Source: Actimicrobium sp035984655 (lineage in GTDB: Bacteria > Pseudomonadota > Gammaproteobacteria > Burkholderiales > Burkholderiaceae_D). Taken from it: 64,000 nucleotides of DNA. Of the stretch, positions 9,832 through 18,525 are shown in pieces; positions within the stretch are counted from its first letter, which is position 1; each line of letters begins with the position of its first letter. The DNA lies in NCBI RefSeq assembly GCF_035984655.1, contig NZ_JAXCHT010000002.1:248001-312000 (forward strand). Direction: 5' to 3'. The position numbers and the translations under genes are program-made. The notes under the pieces are model-generated. The model worked only from the letters and a program-made list of their open reading frames with translations, did not search any database and was not told where the DNA came from.

Positions 9832-11007
9832 CTAAACTGTCGATAACAATCCAACAGAAACGGCTAATGTTGTCTCTTTTTTTGCAAAACAGAACCGTAC
9901 GATGCCCGATTCGCGGGGCTGGCTGTAAAAGGCTGACACCGGAATGGCTGCGACGCCGACTTTGGTTGTCAGCCAACGCGCAAAGTCGACCTCACCCAGC
10001 GTCGAGACGGCAGAATAATCCACGCACTGGAAGTAAGTGCCGTCGGCTGGCAACAGGCGCAAGCGGCTGTTGGCGAGGCCGGCACGAAACAGATCCCGCT
10101 TGCGCTGATAAAACGCCGGCAGGCCCAGGTAGGCGGCGGGGTCGAGCAGGTACTCGGCGATGCCGTATTGCATGGGAGCGTTGACGGTAAACACGTTGAA
10201 TTGGTGCACCTTGCGAAACTCCGCCGTCAGTGCGGCCGGGGCGGCAACGTAGCCAACCTTCCAGCCCGTGACATGGAACGTCTTGCCGAAGCTGGACACC
10301 ACAAAGCTGCGCGCTGCCAGCAGCGGGTGGCGGCATACCGATTCGTGCCGGGCGCCGTCGTAGACCATGTGTTCGTAGACTTCGTCGGACAGGATCAGGA
10401 TATCGGTGTCCTGCACGATGTCCGTCAGCGCGAGCATGTCGGATTCACGCAGGATCGAGCCGGTCGGATTATGCGGGCTGTTGATCATGATCAGCCGGGT
10501 CTTGCCGGTGACTGCTGCGCGAACCGCGTGCCACGGCACTTCATAACCGTTCTCACCCAACTGCATCTGCACAAACACCGGGATGCCGCCGGCCAGTTCG
10601 ATGGCCGGTGCATAGCTGTCGAAGGCTGGCTCAATGACGATGACTTCGTCGCCCGGATGCACGCAGCACAACAACACCGTCAGCAATGCCTGGGTTGCGC
10701 CGGCCGTGACGGTGATTTCGTCGGTGGCGTCATAGCTGGTGCCATATAGCGATGCAATTTTTGCGCCGATGGCCTCGCGCAATGGCGCCACGCCGGCCAT
10801 CGGCGGGTATTGGTTGAGCCCGCGCTGCATCGCGCGTGTCACTGCATCGACGAGGGCCGGGTCGCAATCGAAATCGGGAAATCCCTGCCCGAGATTGACG
10901 GCATTGTGTTGGGTCGCAAGTGCCGACATGGTACTGAAAATGGTTGGGCCGACATGCGGCAGGCGTGATTGCAGGGCAGGTGTTTTCATGGTCGGGACGA
11001 CGTTCAT
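9832..11007 (-). CDS. Pyridoxal phosphate-dependent aminotransferase, YbdL/methionine aminotransferase type
   Basis: A 391-residue fold-type I, class I/II aminotransferase. The substrate-binding GQGFPDFDCDP, the PLP-phosphate-binding TAGATQALL, the SPHNPTGS motif and the Schiff-base lysine in SSFGKTFHVTGWKVGY are all present. This is closest to the YbdL/kynurenine-oxoglutarate transaminase subgroup, which includes methionine-2-oxo-acid aminotransferases, so methionine-salvage transamination is likely but unproven. The ATG at 11007 shares one base with the stop of the upstream PIN-domain gene (TGATG), implying translational coupling and supporting this start over a Met six codons further in. 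Confidence 0.9.
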   Translation of the reverse strand: MNVVPTMKTPALQSRLPHVGPTIFSTMSALATQHNAVNLGQGFPDFDCDPALVDAVTRAMQRGLNQYPPMAGVAPLREAIGAKIASLYGTSYDATDEITVTAGATQALLTVLLCCVHPGDEVIVIEPAFDSYAPAIELAGGIPVFVQMQLGENGYEVPWHAVRAAVTGKTRLIMINSPHNPTGSILRESDMLALTDIVQDTDILILSDEVYEHMVYDGARHESVCRHPLLAARSFVVSSFGKTFHVTGWKVGYVAAPAALTAEFRKVHQFNVFTVNAPMQYGIAEYLLDPAAYLGLPAFYQRKRDLFRAGLANSRLRLLPADGTYFQCVDYSAVSTLGEVDFARWLTTKVGVAAIPVSAFYSQPRESGIVRFCFAKKETTLAVSVGLLSTV

Positions 11008-11456
11008 CAGATGGAATTGGTACTGCTCGGCGCCACCCAGGCTTGCGGCGGAAGGATCAGAAACAGACCCGCACGACGGGTCTTGCCGGCCAGTTTGAGC
11101 AACGCCTTGTCCTTGGTGATCAGGACTGCCGCCTGCGCGTCGCGCGCCAGTTCGAGGAATTTCTGATCATCGGGATCACGGCAGATCGGCAGCCTGACGG
11201 CATCGACATCGACCGGCTGCGGCAGGCACATGATCAGGCGGTCAAACTCGGCGCCGCAGCGCGCGCGTGCCGCTGCGTCGAGCTGCAGGTGCGCATAGCC
11301 CAGAACGATCAGCCACTCCATGCGGCAGTCGGCGCGCGTGACTGCTTCGACCGAGCCATCGTTCAGCGCGGCCAGCAGCGCGTGCCAGCGCGGGTCGCAA
11401 AACACAAACAGGTCGAGACAGACATTGGTATCGATGACGATGCGATTCGGTATCAT
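11007..11456 (-). CDS. PIN-domain protein, putative toxin/ribonuclease
   Basis: A 149-residue PIN-fold protein of the COG1569-like group often labelled putative toxin component. The first catalytic Asp is at residue 9 (RIVIDTNVCLDL); later acidic residues lie in CRDPDDQKFLELA and LITKDKALL, consistent with a metal-dependent nuclease site. No antitoxin gene is adjacent: the downstream gene is an aminotransferase with which it shares one base, and yaaA is divergent 33 bp upstream. A toxin-antitoxin role is therefore not supported by context. An RNA-processing role or simple operon companionship is equally possible. Confidence 0.8.
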   Translation of the reverse strand: MIPNRIVIDTNVCLDLFVFCDPRWHALLAALNDGSVEAVTRADCRMEWLIVLGYAHLQLDAAARARCGAEFDRLIMCLPQPVDVDAVRLPICRDPDDQKFLELARDAQAAVLITKDKALLKLAGKTRRAGLFLILPPQAWVAPSSTNSI

Positions 11457-11489
11457 TGCGGGTCGCGTCTTTCCATCGGATTATTTTTC

Positions 11490-12266
11490 ATGCTCATTGT
11501 TCTGTCGCCAGCCAAAACGCTCGACTATGCCACACCAGTCAACACCGAAGTTTTTACCCAGCCCGATTTTGTCGAACGTTCCGCCATGTTGATCAAGGCC
11601 CTGCAAAGTTTGAGCGCCGCTGAAATCGGCGCATTGATGCACATCTCGGACCCGCTGGCCGAACTCAATGCGACGCGTTATGCCAGCTGGAACAGGAAAT
11701 CGACAGTCAGCAATGCGCGCCAGGCGGTGTTGGCGTTCAATGGCGACGTCTACGAGGGGCTCGGCGCCAGCAGTATGGAACCGGCCCAGCTGGATTACCT
11801 GCAGCGACACCTGCGCATTTTATCCGGGCTGTATGGCGCGCTGCGCCCGTTGGATCTGATGCAGCCGTATCGCCTCGAGATGGGCACCCGGCTGGCAACG
11901 TCCGGGGCGCAGGATCTGTACGCGTTCTGGGGTGACCGTGTCAGTACCGCGCTCAATGCCGTGCTGGCTGAGCGACAGTCCAGCGCGCTGGTCAATCTCG
12001 CGTCGGCCGAGTATTTCAAGGTGGTTCGCCCCGGTCTGCTGCGGGTGCCGGTGATTACGCCGGTATTTCAGGACTGGAAGAACGGCCAATACAAAGTCAT
12101 TTCATTCCATGCCAAACGGGCGCGCGGGCTGATGGCGCGCTATGCCGCGCAGCATCAGATCACTGAGGTCGAGCAACTGCGTGACTTCAACCAGGCCGGT
12201 TACGCATTCGACGCCAGCGTGTCCGAACCAGCGAAATGGGTGTTCCGGCGGGGCTTGGCGGAATAA
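11490..12266 (+). CDS. yaaA: Peroxide stress protein YaaA
   Basis: A 258-residue member of the YaaA/DUF328 family, a DNA-binding protein that in Escherichia coli limits free intracellular iron during hydrogen peroxide stress. The N-terminus MLIVLSPAKTLDY and the internal GLYGALRPLDLMQPYRLEMG are characteristic, and the C-terminal KVISFHAKRARGLMARY is also conserved. The open frame starts far upstream, but the ATG at 11490 is where family homology begins and gives the usual family length. It is divergent from the PIN gene and ends at a strong bidirectional terminator shared with bamD. Confidence 0.95.
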   Translation: MLIVLSPAKTLDYATPVNTEVFTQPDFVERSAMLIKALQSLSAAEIGALMHISDPLAELNATRYASWNRKSTVSNARQAVLAFNGDVYEGLGASSMEPAQLDYLQRHLRILSGLYGALRPLDLMQPYRLEMGTRLATSGAQDLYAFWGDRVSTALNAVLAERQSSALVNLASAEYFKVVRPGLLRVPVITPVFQDWKNGQYKVISFHAKRARGLMARYAAQHQITEVEQLRDFNQAGYAFDASVSEPAKWVFRRGLAE

Positions 12267-12300
12267 AAAAAGGGCCGCAATGTAGCGGCCCTTGTTTGTT
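12264..12300. terminator. Bidirectional rho-independent terminator between yaaA and bamD
   Basis: A perfect 8-bp stem, AGGGCCGC at 12271-12278 paired with GCGGCCCT at 12285-12292 around a 6-base loop. On the left it is flanked by a run of A and on the right by a T-rich tail (TGTTTGTT), so it can terminate the convergent yaaA and bamD transcripts from either side. Confidence 0.85.
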
Positions 12301-12313
12301 CGCAGTTGGCGAG

Positions 12314-13117
12314 TTACCAGAATTTCCACCATGGGTCGGTCTTGCCGGCCTTGTTTCTGACGATGTCGCTCTCGGCGTTCGGATAATTCTTTTTCAGTAC
12401 CCGATCGGTGTCGTCGCGCAATTCCGGCAATCCCAGCGCGTCATAGCTGCGCTTCATGACGAACAGGGCTTCTTCGGTGGCGGGCGCTTCCGGATATTCC
12501 TTGACGGCGAACTGTGCACGGTTGACCGATGCCACGTAAGCCCCGCGCCGATAGTAATACTTGGCGACATGGACTTCGTGTTGCGCGATCGCGTTCACCA
12601 GATAGCGCATGCGCAGCCGGGCATCCGGCGCATAGACACTGTCCGGGAAGCGTTCGACCAGCTGCTTGAATGATTCAAACGCTTCGCGCGCCGCTTTCGG
12701 GTCGCGCTCGGTCGGATCCTGGCGCGAGACAAAATCGAACAGGCCGAGTTTGTCGTTGAAGTTGATCAGGCCACGCAGGTAGTACATGTAATCGACATTC
12801 GGATGATTCGGATGCAGCTTGATGAAGCGCTCCGTCGCCGCCAACGCCTGTGGCTGGTCGCTCTGGCGATAATAGGCGTAGGCCACTTCCATCTGCGACT
12901 GCTGGGCGAACGTGCCGAACGGATAGCGTGATTCGAGCTTCTCAAAATATTTGATTGCGCTGTCGTAGTTTCCGCTTGCCAGTTCATCGCGCGCCTCCGC
13001 GTATAATTTGGACGCAGACCAGTTTTGCGTTTCGTCTATTTTTTCAGGAAGCAAACCGCAAGCCGAGGTTGCCAGGACAAACGCCAACAAGGCGCACTTC
13101 ATTAAATTTTTTTGCAT
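12314..13117 (-). CDS. bamD: Outer membrane protein assembly factor BamD
   Basis: Essential lipoprotein of the BAM complex that assembles beta-barrel proteins in the outer membrane. From the ATG at 13117 the product is 267 residues with a lipoprotein signal and lipobox LATSAC (lipidated Cys20). The TPR scaffold follows, with typical segments NYDSAIKYFEKLESRYPFG and QQSQMEVAYAYYR. Length and order match BamD/ComL. The start is uncertain: an upstream TTG at 13135 and a downstream ATG (MKCALL) are also in frame, and no strong ribosome binding site separates them. Divergent from rluD. Confidence 0.94.
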   Translation of the reverse strand: MQKNLMKCALLAFVLATSACGLLPEKIDETQNWSASKLYAEARDELASGNYDSAIKYFEKLESRYPFGTFAQQSQMEVAYAYYRQSDQPQALAATERFIKLHPNHPNVDYMYYLRGLINFNDKLGLFDFVSRQDPTERDPKAAREAFESFKQLVERFPDSVYAPDARLRMRYLVNAIAQHEVHVAKYYYRRGAYVASVNRAQFAVKEYPEAPATEEALFVMKRSYDALGLPELRDDTDRVLKKNYPNAESDIVRNKAGKTDPWWKFW

Positions 13118-13180
13118 AGTCTTTGCAAGAATCAATCTGTTTCACCACAAGAGGCTGATTATAGCCGATGGGACTTTTCA

Positions 13181-14200
13181 GTGAAACTAACTCCACCGCT
13201 GCAAGATGCGGAACCCGTGATCGAGCTCGATTCAGACGATCAGGAAGACTTTCAGGCCGGCTTGCCGGTCATGGCGCCAATCACCCTCGATCTGACTCCG
13301 GGCGATTGCGGCGAACGACTCGACAAGGTAGTTGGCCGGCTGGTGCCGCAGTTTTCGCGCAGCCGAATGCAGCAATGGATTGACGACGGTTTCGTCACCG
13401 TCGACGGCAAGGTCGGCCGCACGCGCATGACCGTGTACGGCGACGAGCACATCGTTATCCTGCCGCAGGCCGCGCCGGAAGACACGGCCTTTGCGCCGGA
13501 ACAGATGGCACTCGATATCGTGTTTGAAGACGATGCCATCATCGTCATCAACAAGCCGGCCGGACTGGTGGTCCATCCGGGTGCCGGGAACTGGTCGGGC
13601 ACGCTGCTCAATGGCTTGCTGCATTACCTGCCGGCGCTGACCGGCGTGCCGCGCGCGGGAATCGTGCATCGACTCGACAAGGACACCAGCGGACTGATGG
13701 TGGTCGCCAAGACGCTGGAAGTGCATACCGATCTGGTGCGGCAGCTGGCGGCGCGTTCGGTGCACCGCGAGTATCTGGCGCTGGTGTGGGGCACGCCCAA
13801 CCTGTCGGGCACCATCGATGCCGCAATGGGCCGGCATCCGCGCGACCGCATCAAGATGGCGGTGCTGGAAAGCATGACCGCGAAACCGGCGATCACGCAT
13901 TTCGAACGGCTGGCGTCTGGCATGCTGGACCGGCGTCCGGTGAGTTTGATGCGCTGCCGGCTTGAAACCGGCCGCACCCACCAGATCCGCGTGCACATGC
14001 AGTCGATCGGCTTTGGCCTGGTGGGCGATTCCCTGTATGGCAAAGCCCACCTGGCGCCGGTGTTCCACCGCCAGGCGTTGCAGGCGTGCCGGTTGGGCCT
14101 GGTCCATCCGGTGTCGGGCGAGGATGTCGAGTGGCACGTCGCGCTGGCGGCCGATTTCGCCGGCCTGATTGCCGGTGCCGGCATTGACGAGCCGGAGTAA
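13181..14200 (+). CDS. rluD: 23S rRNA pseudouridine synthase RluD
   Basis: RluA-family pseudouridine synthase that modifies helix 69 of 23S rRNA. An N-terminal S4 domain (CGERLDKVVGRLVPQFSRSR) is followed by the catalytic domain with the active-site Asp in HRLDKDTSGLMVVAK and the C-terminal RTHQIRVHMQSIGFGLVGD. The start is uncertain: I prefer GTG at 13181 (339 residues), but an ATG at 13271 just before the S4 domain is possible. It is divergent from bamD, a common arrangement in betaproteobacteria, and overlaps pgeF by about 30 bases. Confidence 0.93.
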   Translation: MKLTPPLQDAEPVIELDSDDQEDFQAGLPVMAPITLDLTPGDCGERLDKVVGRLVPQFSRSRMQQWIDDGFVTVDGKVGRTRMTVYGDEHIVILPQAAPEDTAFAPEQMALDIVFEDDAIIVINKPAGLVVHPGAGNWSGTLLNGLLHYLPALTGVPRAGIVHRLDKDTSGLMVVAKTLEVHTDLVRQLAARSVHREYLALVWGTPNLSGTIDAAMGRHPRDRIKMAVLESMTAKPAITHFERLASGMLDRRPVSLMRCRLETGRTHQIRVHMQSIGFGLVGDSLYGKAHLAPVFHRQALQACRLGLVHPVSGEDVEWHVALAADFAGLIAGAGIDEPE

Positions 14201-14960
14201 GGCGAGCGCGCTTCTGCAACCGCAGTGGCCGCATGCGCCAGACCGGATTCGCGCATTGAGCACCCGGCGCGGTGCTGGCGTAAGCCGGCCTCCGTTTGAC
14301 GACGGCGCCGGTCACGGTGGCTTCAATCTGGGGACGCATGTGGGCGACCTGCCAGCGCATGTCGCACAGAATCGCGCCAGCCTGCGGGCGCTGTTGCCGG
14401 CCGATCCAGTCTGGTTGATGCAAGTGCATGGCAGTAACGTGATCGATGCGGCCGATGCCGTTGGCGTGCCGCAGACCGACGCCAGCCTTACGACCCGGCC
14501 CGGCGTCGTGTGCGCGGTCATGACTGCAGATTGCCTGCCGGTGCTGTTCTGTGATTTCGCGGGAACGGTTGTCGCTGCGGCGCATGCTGGCTGGCGCGGT
14601 TTGGCCGGTGGAGTGCTGCAGCAAACCATCGCGGCAATGCGTGCGGCGGGCGCCGGCGACATCACGGCATGGCTCGGTCCGGCCATCGGGCCGCAGCACT
14701 TCGAGGTTGGCGACGATGTGGTGAGTGCGTTTGACGGCAGTGATCCGGCGGCGCGCAACGCCTTCGTTGCGTCAGCCGGAAAACCCGGCAAGTACCTCGC
14801 GGATATATATCAGTTGGCGCGCCTGATCCTGCATGCGCAGGGCGTGTCGTCGATCAGCGGCGGGGACCGCTGCACGGTGCGCGAGCAGCACGAATTCTTC
14901 TCGTTCCGGCGCGACGGACAAACTGGCCGGATGGCGTCGCTGATCTGGATCCAGCCCTAG
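14169..14960 (+). CDS. pgeF: Peptidoglycan editing factor PgeF (YfiH/laccase-domain family)
   Basis: A 263-residue polyphenol oxidoreductase/laccase-fold protein. In Escherichia coli YfiH/PgeF prevents misincorporation of serine in the peptidoglycan stem peptide; related proteins show purine nucleoside phosphorylase-like activity. The metal-site residues are visible in LMQVHGSNV, MTADCLPVLF and AAHAGWRGL, and the later GPAIGPQHFEVG is typical. The first possible start is TTG at 14169, overlapping the end of rluD; GTG 14175 and TTG 14184 are alternatives. The rluD-pgeF pairing is a common operon. Confidence 0.92.
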   Translation: MPVPALTSRSKASALLQPQWPHAPDRIRALSTRRGAGVSRPPFDDGAGHGGFNLGTHVGDLPAHVAQNRASLRALLPADPVWLMQVHGSNVIDAADAVGVPQTDASLTTRPGVVCAVMTADCLPVLFCDFAGTVVAAAHAGWRGLAGGVLQQTIAAMRAAGAGDITAWLGPAIGPQHFEVGDDVVSAFDGSDPAARNAFVASAGKPGKYLADIYQLARLILHAQGVSSISGGDRCTVREQHEFFSFRRDGQTGRMASLIWIQP

Positions 14961-15193
14961 TTGTTGGGTTCGGTTTGGTCTGCGGATAACGCTTGTGTTT
15001 GGCGCGATTTTTCTTGCGCTTGACGGTTCCGCTTGCGTTGCGGTGTCCCCATCACGTATAAAATGATTGACAACGGAAACACGCAATAGAACAAGAACGT
15101 CATCACTCCGGCGACGATCGTTTGCTCCGTCATCGACATCAGCAGCACGACGTAAATCCAGGCGATGGCAACCATGATCATGGCCATATTCAT
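14957..15193 (-). CDS. Small two-helix membrane protein, unknown function
   Basis: A 78-residue protein with two predicted membrane segments (AMIMVAIAWIYVVLLMSM and VMTFLFYCVFPLSIILYVM) and a charged C-terminal tail starting PQRKRNRQAQ. Reading from the ATG at 15193 removes the long non-coding extension that otherwise lies opposite phaC. It is divergent from phaC with a 51-bp gap, and its stop overlaps the last four bases of pgeF, which is convergent. I do not recognise a named family. Its position next to the PHB genes suggests, but does not show, a connection with granule or membrane physiology. Confidence 0.72.
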   Translation of the reverse strand: MNMAMIMVAIAWIYVVLLMSMTEQTIVAGVMTFLFYCVFPLSIILYVMGTPQRKRNRQAQEKSRQTQALSADQTEPNN

Positions 15194-15244
15194 TCCGATC
15201 GAAACCGATAAACCGCAACGATACGCCCAAATGAAAAGGCCAGC

Positions 15245-16942
15245 ATGACTAGTCCTGATCCACTTGCCGCTATCCCTGACTGGATGGCACAGTTGGCCGA
15301 CCCGGCCCACTGGCAGCATTTCCTGACCCCGATGCAGAACGCGCCGCTGCCCGATGGCGCGGCGATTGCCATCGATCCGGCCGCGTTGGCCAAGATGCAG
15401 AGCGAGTACACCGAGGCGCTCGGCAAATTGTGGCAGGACACGATGGCGTCGCGCAGTCCGGTGCTGGCCGACAAGCGCTTCGGTGCGCCGGCCTGGCAGG
15501 CCAACGGGTTGAGCGCTTTCAATGCCGCGGCCTATTTGCTCAATGCACGCTTCCTCAATGCAATGACCGATGCCGTCAAGGCGAGTCCCAAGGTCAAGGA
15601 AAAGATCCGCTTCACGGTGCAGCAGATGACGGATGCGATGTCGCCGGCAAACTTTCTGGTGACCAATCCCGAAGCGCAGCAAATGCTCATCGATACCAAG
15701 GGCGAAAGTCTGACCCGCGGCCTTGCCAACATGCTCGCAGACATGCGCAAGGGCCGTATTTCGCAAACCGACGAGACTGCCTTTGAAGTCGGCAAGAACG
15801 TCGCCACCACGGAAGGTGCGGTGGTGTTCGAAAACGCGCTGTTTCAATTGATCCAGTACAAGGCGTTGACGAAAACCGTCCATGAGCGCCCGCTGCTCAT
15901 CGTGCCGCCCTGCATCAACAAGTTTTACATTCTGGATCTCCAGCCGGACAATTCGCTGGTGCGCTATGCCGTCGCCGAAGGGCACACGGTATTCCTGGTG
16001 TCATGGTGTAACCCGGACAGATCGCAGGGTGATCTGACCTGGGATGACTACATCGAACACGCAGCGTTGAAGGCCATCAGGGTGGTGCAGGAAATCTCTG
16101 GCCAGAAGCAGATCAATGCGCTGGGATTTTGCGTTGGCGGCACGATCCTGTCGACCGCGCTGGCCCTGCTGTTCGCCAGGGGACAAAAGCCGGTCGCGAG
16201 CCTGACGCTGCTGACATCGTTCCTGGATTTCTCGGATACCGGCATCATCGACGTCTTCATCGACGAGACCCAGGTCGCCTTGCGTGAACAGCAAATTGGC
16301 AAGGGCGGCCTGATGGAAGGCAAGGATTTCGCCTCGACCTTTTCCAGCCTGCGGCCGAACGATCTGGTCTGGAATTACGTCAAGGCGAATTATCTGAAAG
16401 GCGAAGAGCCGGCGGCCTTCGACCTGCTGTACTGGAATTCCGACAGCACCAATTTGCCTGGCCCGATGTTTTGCTGGTATCTGCGCAACATGTATCTCGA
16501 CAACAGCCTCAGGCACAGTGGCAAGCTGCAAGTGCTGGGTGAGCCGGTGGACCTGTCGAAGATCGCCGCGCCGACCTTCATCTACGCATCGCGTGAAGAC
16601 CATATCGTGCCGTGGCATGGGGCCTACGCATCGACCGCGCTGCTCAATCCGAAGCATCCGGAACTGAACCAGTTCGTACTGGGCGCCTCGGGCCACATTG
16701 CCGGGGTGATCAATCCGGCATCCAAGAACAAGCGCAATTACTGGACCTGCGAGCAAGCGGCGCTTTCGGCCGATGACTGGCTGGCCAAGGCCACCGAGCA
16801 TCCCGGCAGCTGGTGGCCGCAATGGTCCGCGTTCCTGAAAAAACATGCCGGCAAACAGATCAAGCCGCCGCGGCAATATGGCGACGCGCACTATCAACCG
16901 ATCGAACCCGCCCCGGGCCGTTACGTCAAGGTCAAGGCCTGA
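15245..16942 (+). CDS. phaC: Class I poly(3-hydroxyalkanoate) synthase PhaC
   Basis: Polymerises 3-hydroxyacyl-CoA into PHB on the granule surface. The 565-residue product has the lipase-box-like GFCVGG with nucleophile Cys296, Asp452 in SREDHIVPW and His484 in GASGHIAG, completing the catalytic triad. Length and N-terminal PDPLAAIPDWMAQLADPAHW style fit class I enzymes. AAAAGG precedes the ATG by a few bases. The reductase phaB follows 26 bp downstream; no beta-ketothiolase gene (phaA) is in the window, so acetoacetyl-CoA is made elsewhere. Confidence 0.97.
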   Translation: MTSPDPLAAIPDWMAQLADPAHWQHFLTPMQNAPLPDGAAIAIDPAALAKMQSEYTEALGKLWQDTMASRSPVLADKRFGAPAWQANGLSAFNAAAYLLNARFLNAMTDAVKASPKVKEKIRFTVQQMTDAMSPANFLVTNPEAQQMLIDTKGESLTRGLANMLADMRKGRISQTDETAFEVGKNVATTEGAVVFENALFQLIQYKALTKTVHERPLLIVPPCINKFYILDLQPDNSLVRYAVAEGHTVFLVSWCNPDRSQGDLTWDDYIEHAALKAIRVVQEISGQKQINALGFCVGGTILSTALALLFARGQKPVASLTLLTSFLDFSDTGIIDVFIDETQVALREQQIGKGGLMEGKDFASTFSSLRPNDLVWNYVKANYLKGEEPAAFDLLYWNSDSTNLPGPMFCWYLRNMYLDNSLRHSGKLQVLGEPVDLSKIAAPTFIYASREDHIVPWHGAYASTALLNPKHPELNQFVLGASGHIAGVINPASKNKRNYWTCEQAALSADDWLAKATEHPGSWWPQWSAFLKKHAGKQIKPPRQYGDAHYQPIEPAPGRYVKVKA

Positions 16943-16968
16943 TCCGGTCGGCAACCAAGGAGACAGCA

Positions 16969-17709
16969 ATGAAACAGCATATTGCATACGTCACAGGGGG
17001 CATGGGAGGAATCGGCACCGCGATCTGCAAGCGGTTGTGCCGGGAAGGCCATCTGGTCATCGCCGGTTGCGGGCCAGGTTCCGCGCGCAAGGACAAGTGG
17101 ATGGCGGACATGCGGGCGCAGGGGTTTGCGATCCAATGTTCCGAAGGCAACGTGGGTGACTGGGACTCGACCACGCAGGCGTTCGACAAGGTCAAGGCAG
17201 AAATCGGCCAGGTCGACATCCTCGTGAACAACGCCGGCATCACGCGTGACGGTCAGTTTCGCAAAATGCAAAAAGCCGACTGGGATGCCGTCATCCAGAC
17301 CAATTTGAATTCGCTGTTCAATGTCACCAAGCAGGTGATTGATGGCATGGTCGACAATGGCTGGGGCCGGATCATCAATATCTCGTCCGTGAATGGCCAG
17401 AAGGGCCAGTTCGGGCAAACCAACTACTCGACCGCAAAGGCCGGATTGCACGGCTTTACGATGGCGCTGGCGCAGGAAGTCGCGACCAAGGGCGTCACTG
17501 TCAATACCGTGTCGCCAGGGTATATCGGAACCGAAATGGTGCGCGCAATTCGCGCCGACGTCCTCGAGAAGATTGTCGCCGGCATCCCGGTCAAGCGCCT
17601 GGGCGAACCCGAGGAGATCGCGTCGATCGTTGCGTGGATCGCGTCCGACGAAGGCGGCTATGCGACCGGGTCCGATTTTTCGCTCAATGGCGGGCTGCAC
17701 ATGGGCTGA
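16969..17709 (+). CDS. phaB: Acetoacetyl-CoA reductase PhaB
   Basis: Short-chain dehydrogenase of 246 residues that reduces acetoacetyl-CoA to (R)-3-hydroxybutyryl-CoA with NADPH, supplying PhaC. The nucleotide-binding motif YVTGGMGGIGTA, the NNAG motif, the catalytic Ser-Tyr-Lys set (ISSVNGQKGQFGQTNYSTAKAG) and SPGYIGTEMV are intact. The ATG at 16969 is preceded by AAGGAG at a good distance. It lies directly after phaC and before phaR, as in other class I PHB clusters. Confidence 0.96.
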   Translation: MKQHIAYVTGGMGGIGTAICKRLCREGHLVIAGCGPGSARKDKWMADMRAQGFAIQCSEGNVGDWDSTTQAFDKVKAEIGQVDILVNNAGITRDGQFRKMQKADWDAVIQTNLNSLFNVTKQVIDGMVDNGWGRIINISSVNGQKGQFGQTNYSTAKAGLHGFTMALAQEVATKGVTVNTVSPGYIGTEMVRAIRADVLEKIVAGIPVKRLGEPEEIASIVAWIASDEGGYATGSDFSLNGGLHMG

Positions 17710-17751
17710 TTTCCTGCATGGCGAAACGGGATTTCATGGAAGTGTGAAACC

Positions 17752-17791
17752 TTTCGGAATTGCCGAAATGGGCGATTTCTGGCCCTATAAT
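17752..17791 (+). promoter_or_regulatory. Candidate phaR promoter with adjacent palindrome
   Basis: A perfect -10-like TATAAT lies at 17786-17791, about 92 bp upstream of the phaR start. Just upstream, TTTCGG (17752-17757) and CCGAAA (17763-17768) form an inverted repeat with a 5-base spacer. It could be an operator, possibly for PhaR autoregulation, or a weak hairpin after phaB; it lacks a T-run. No good -35 lies at 17 bases, so this is only a candidate. Confidence 0.35.
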
Positions 17792-17883
17792 GCCGAAGCG
17801 CAAAACGCAGCACAACGCGAAACACGATTCAGTTCGATGACGATTAACGATGATGCGCTCCGGCGCCCACAGTAGGAATTGCA

Positions 17884-18444
17884 ATGACCAGTGTGAAAAA
17901 AATTTCCGAGCGCTTGATCAAGAAATATCCGAACCGCCGTTTGTATGACACGCAAACCAGCTCGTACATCACGCTGGTCGATGTCAAGCAACTGGTGCTC
18001 GACAACGAAGAATTCACTGTCGTTGACGCCAAGAGCAGCGAAGACCTGACCCGCAGCATTCTGTTGCAGATCATTCTGGAGGAGGAATCCAACGGCACGC
18101 CGATGTTCTCCAGCGGCGCGCTGTCGCAGATCATTCGCTACTATGGCCACGCGATGCAGGGCATGATGGGGTCGTATCTGGAGAAGAACATCCAGGCCTT
18201 CATCGATATCCAGAACAAGCTGACCGAAAATTCCAAGGGCCTGTACGAAGGCAAGCCGTTCAGCCCGGAGATGTGGGCGCAGTTCATGAATGTACAGGGC
18301 CCGATGATGCAGGGCATGATGGGCAACTATATCGAGCAGAGCAAAACCCTGTTCATGCAGATGCAGGAGCAAATGCAAACCCAGACCAAATCGATGTTCG
18401 GCGCATTCCCGTTCAATCCGCTGGACCCGACCGGCAAGAAGTAA
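17884..18444 (+). CDS. phaR: Polyhydroxyalkanoate synthesis repressor PhaR
   Basis: A 186-residue regulator that binds DNA and PHB and represses phasin and PHA genes until granules form. The conserved N-terminal PHA accumulation regulator DNA-binding domain is complete (KKYPNRRLYDTQTSSYITL, residues 14-32) and is followed by a PHB-associated region (ILEEESNGTPMFSSGALSQ). The C-terminus is rich in Met and Gln, as in beta-proteobacterial homologues. AGGAATTG precedes the ATG. A separate promoter upstream and a terminator downstream suggest it can be an independent transcription unit after phaCB. Confidence 0.95.
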   Translation: MTSVKKISERLIKKYPNRRLYDTQTSSYITLVDVKQLVLDNEEFTVVDAKSSEDLTRSILLQIILEEESNGTPMFSSGALSQIIRYYGHAMQGMMGSYLEKNIQAFIDIQNKLTENSKGLYEGKPFSPEMWAQFMNVQGPMMQGMMGNYIEQSKTLFMQMQEQMQTQTKSMFGAFPFNPLDPTGKK

Positions 18445-18476
18445 CACGCTTGCAGGGCGAAGCGGGGGCAGAGGGT

Positions 18477-18511
18477 ACAATGGCGGCTTCGCCGTTGTGC
18501 TCTTTTTTTTT
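18477..18511 (+). terminator. Rho-independent terminator after phaR
   Basis: Stem ACAATGGCG (18477-18485) with CGCCGTTGT (18490-18498), containing one G-T wobble, around a GCTT loop and followed by a run of nine T. It sits between the phaR stop and the rimO start, so rimO, which begins only 15 bp later, is either leaderless-like or transcribed by readthrough or a promoter inside this region. Confidence 0.8.
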
Positions 18512-18525
18512 GCCCCCTCCATTCC

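Noticed and set aside
11007..11456. PIN-domain gene as part of a VapBC-type toxin-antitoxin pair
   Set aside because: No antitoxin-like small gene lies on either side; the partner is an aminotransferase.
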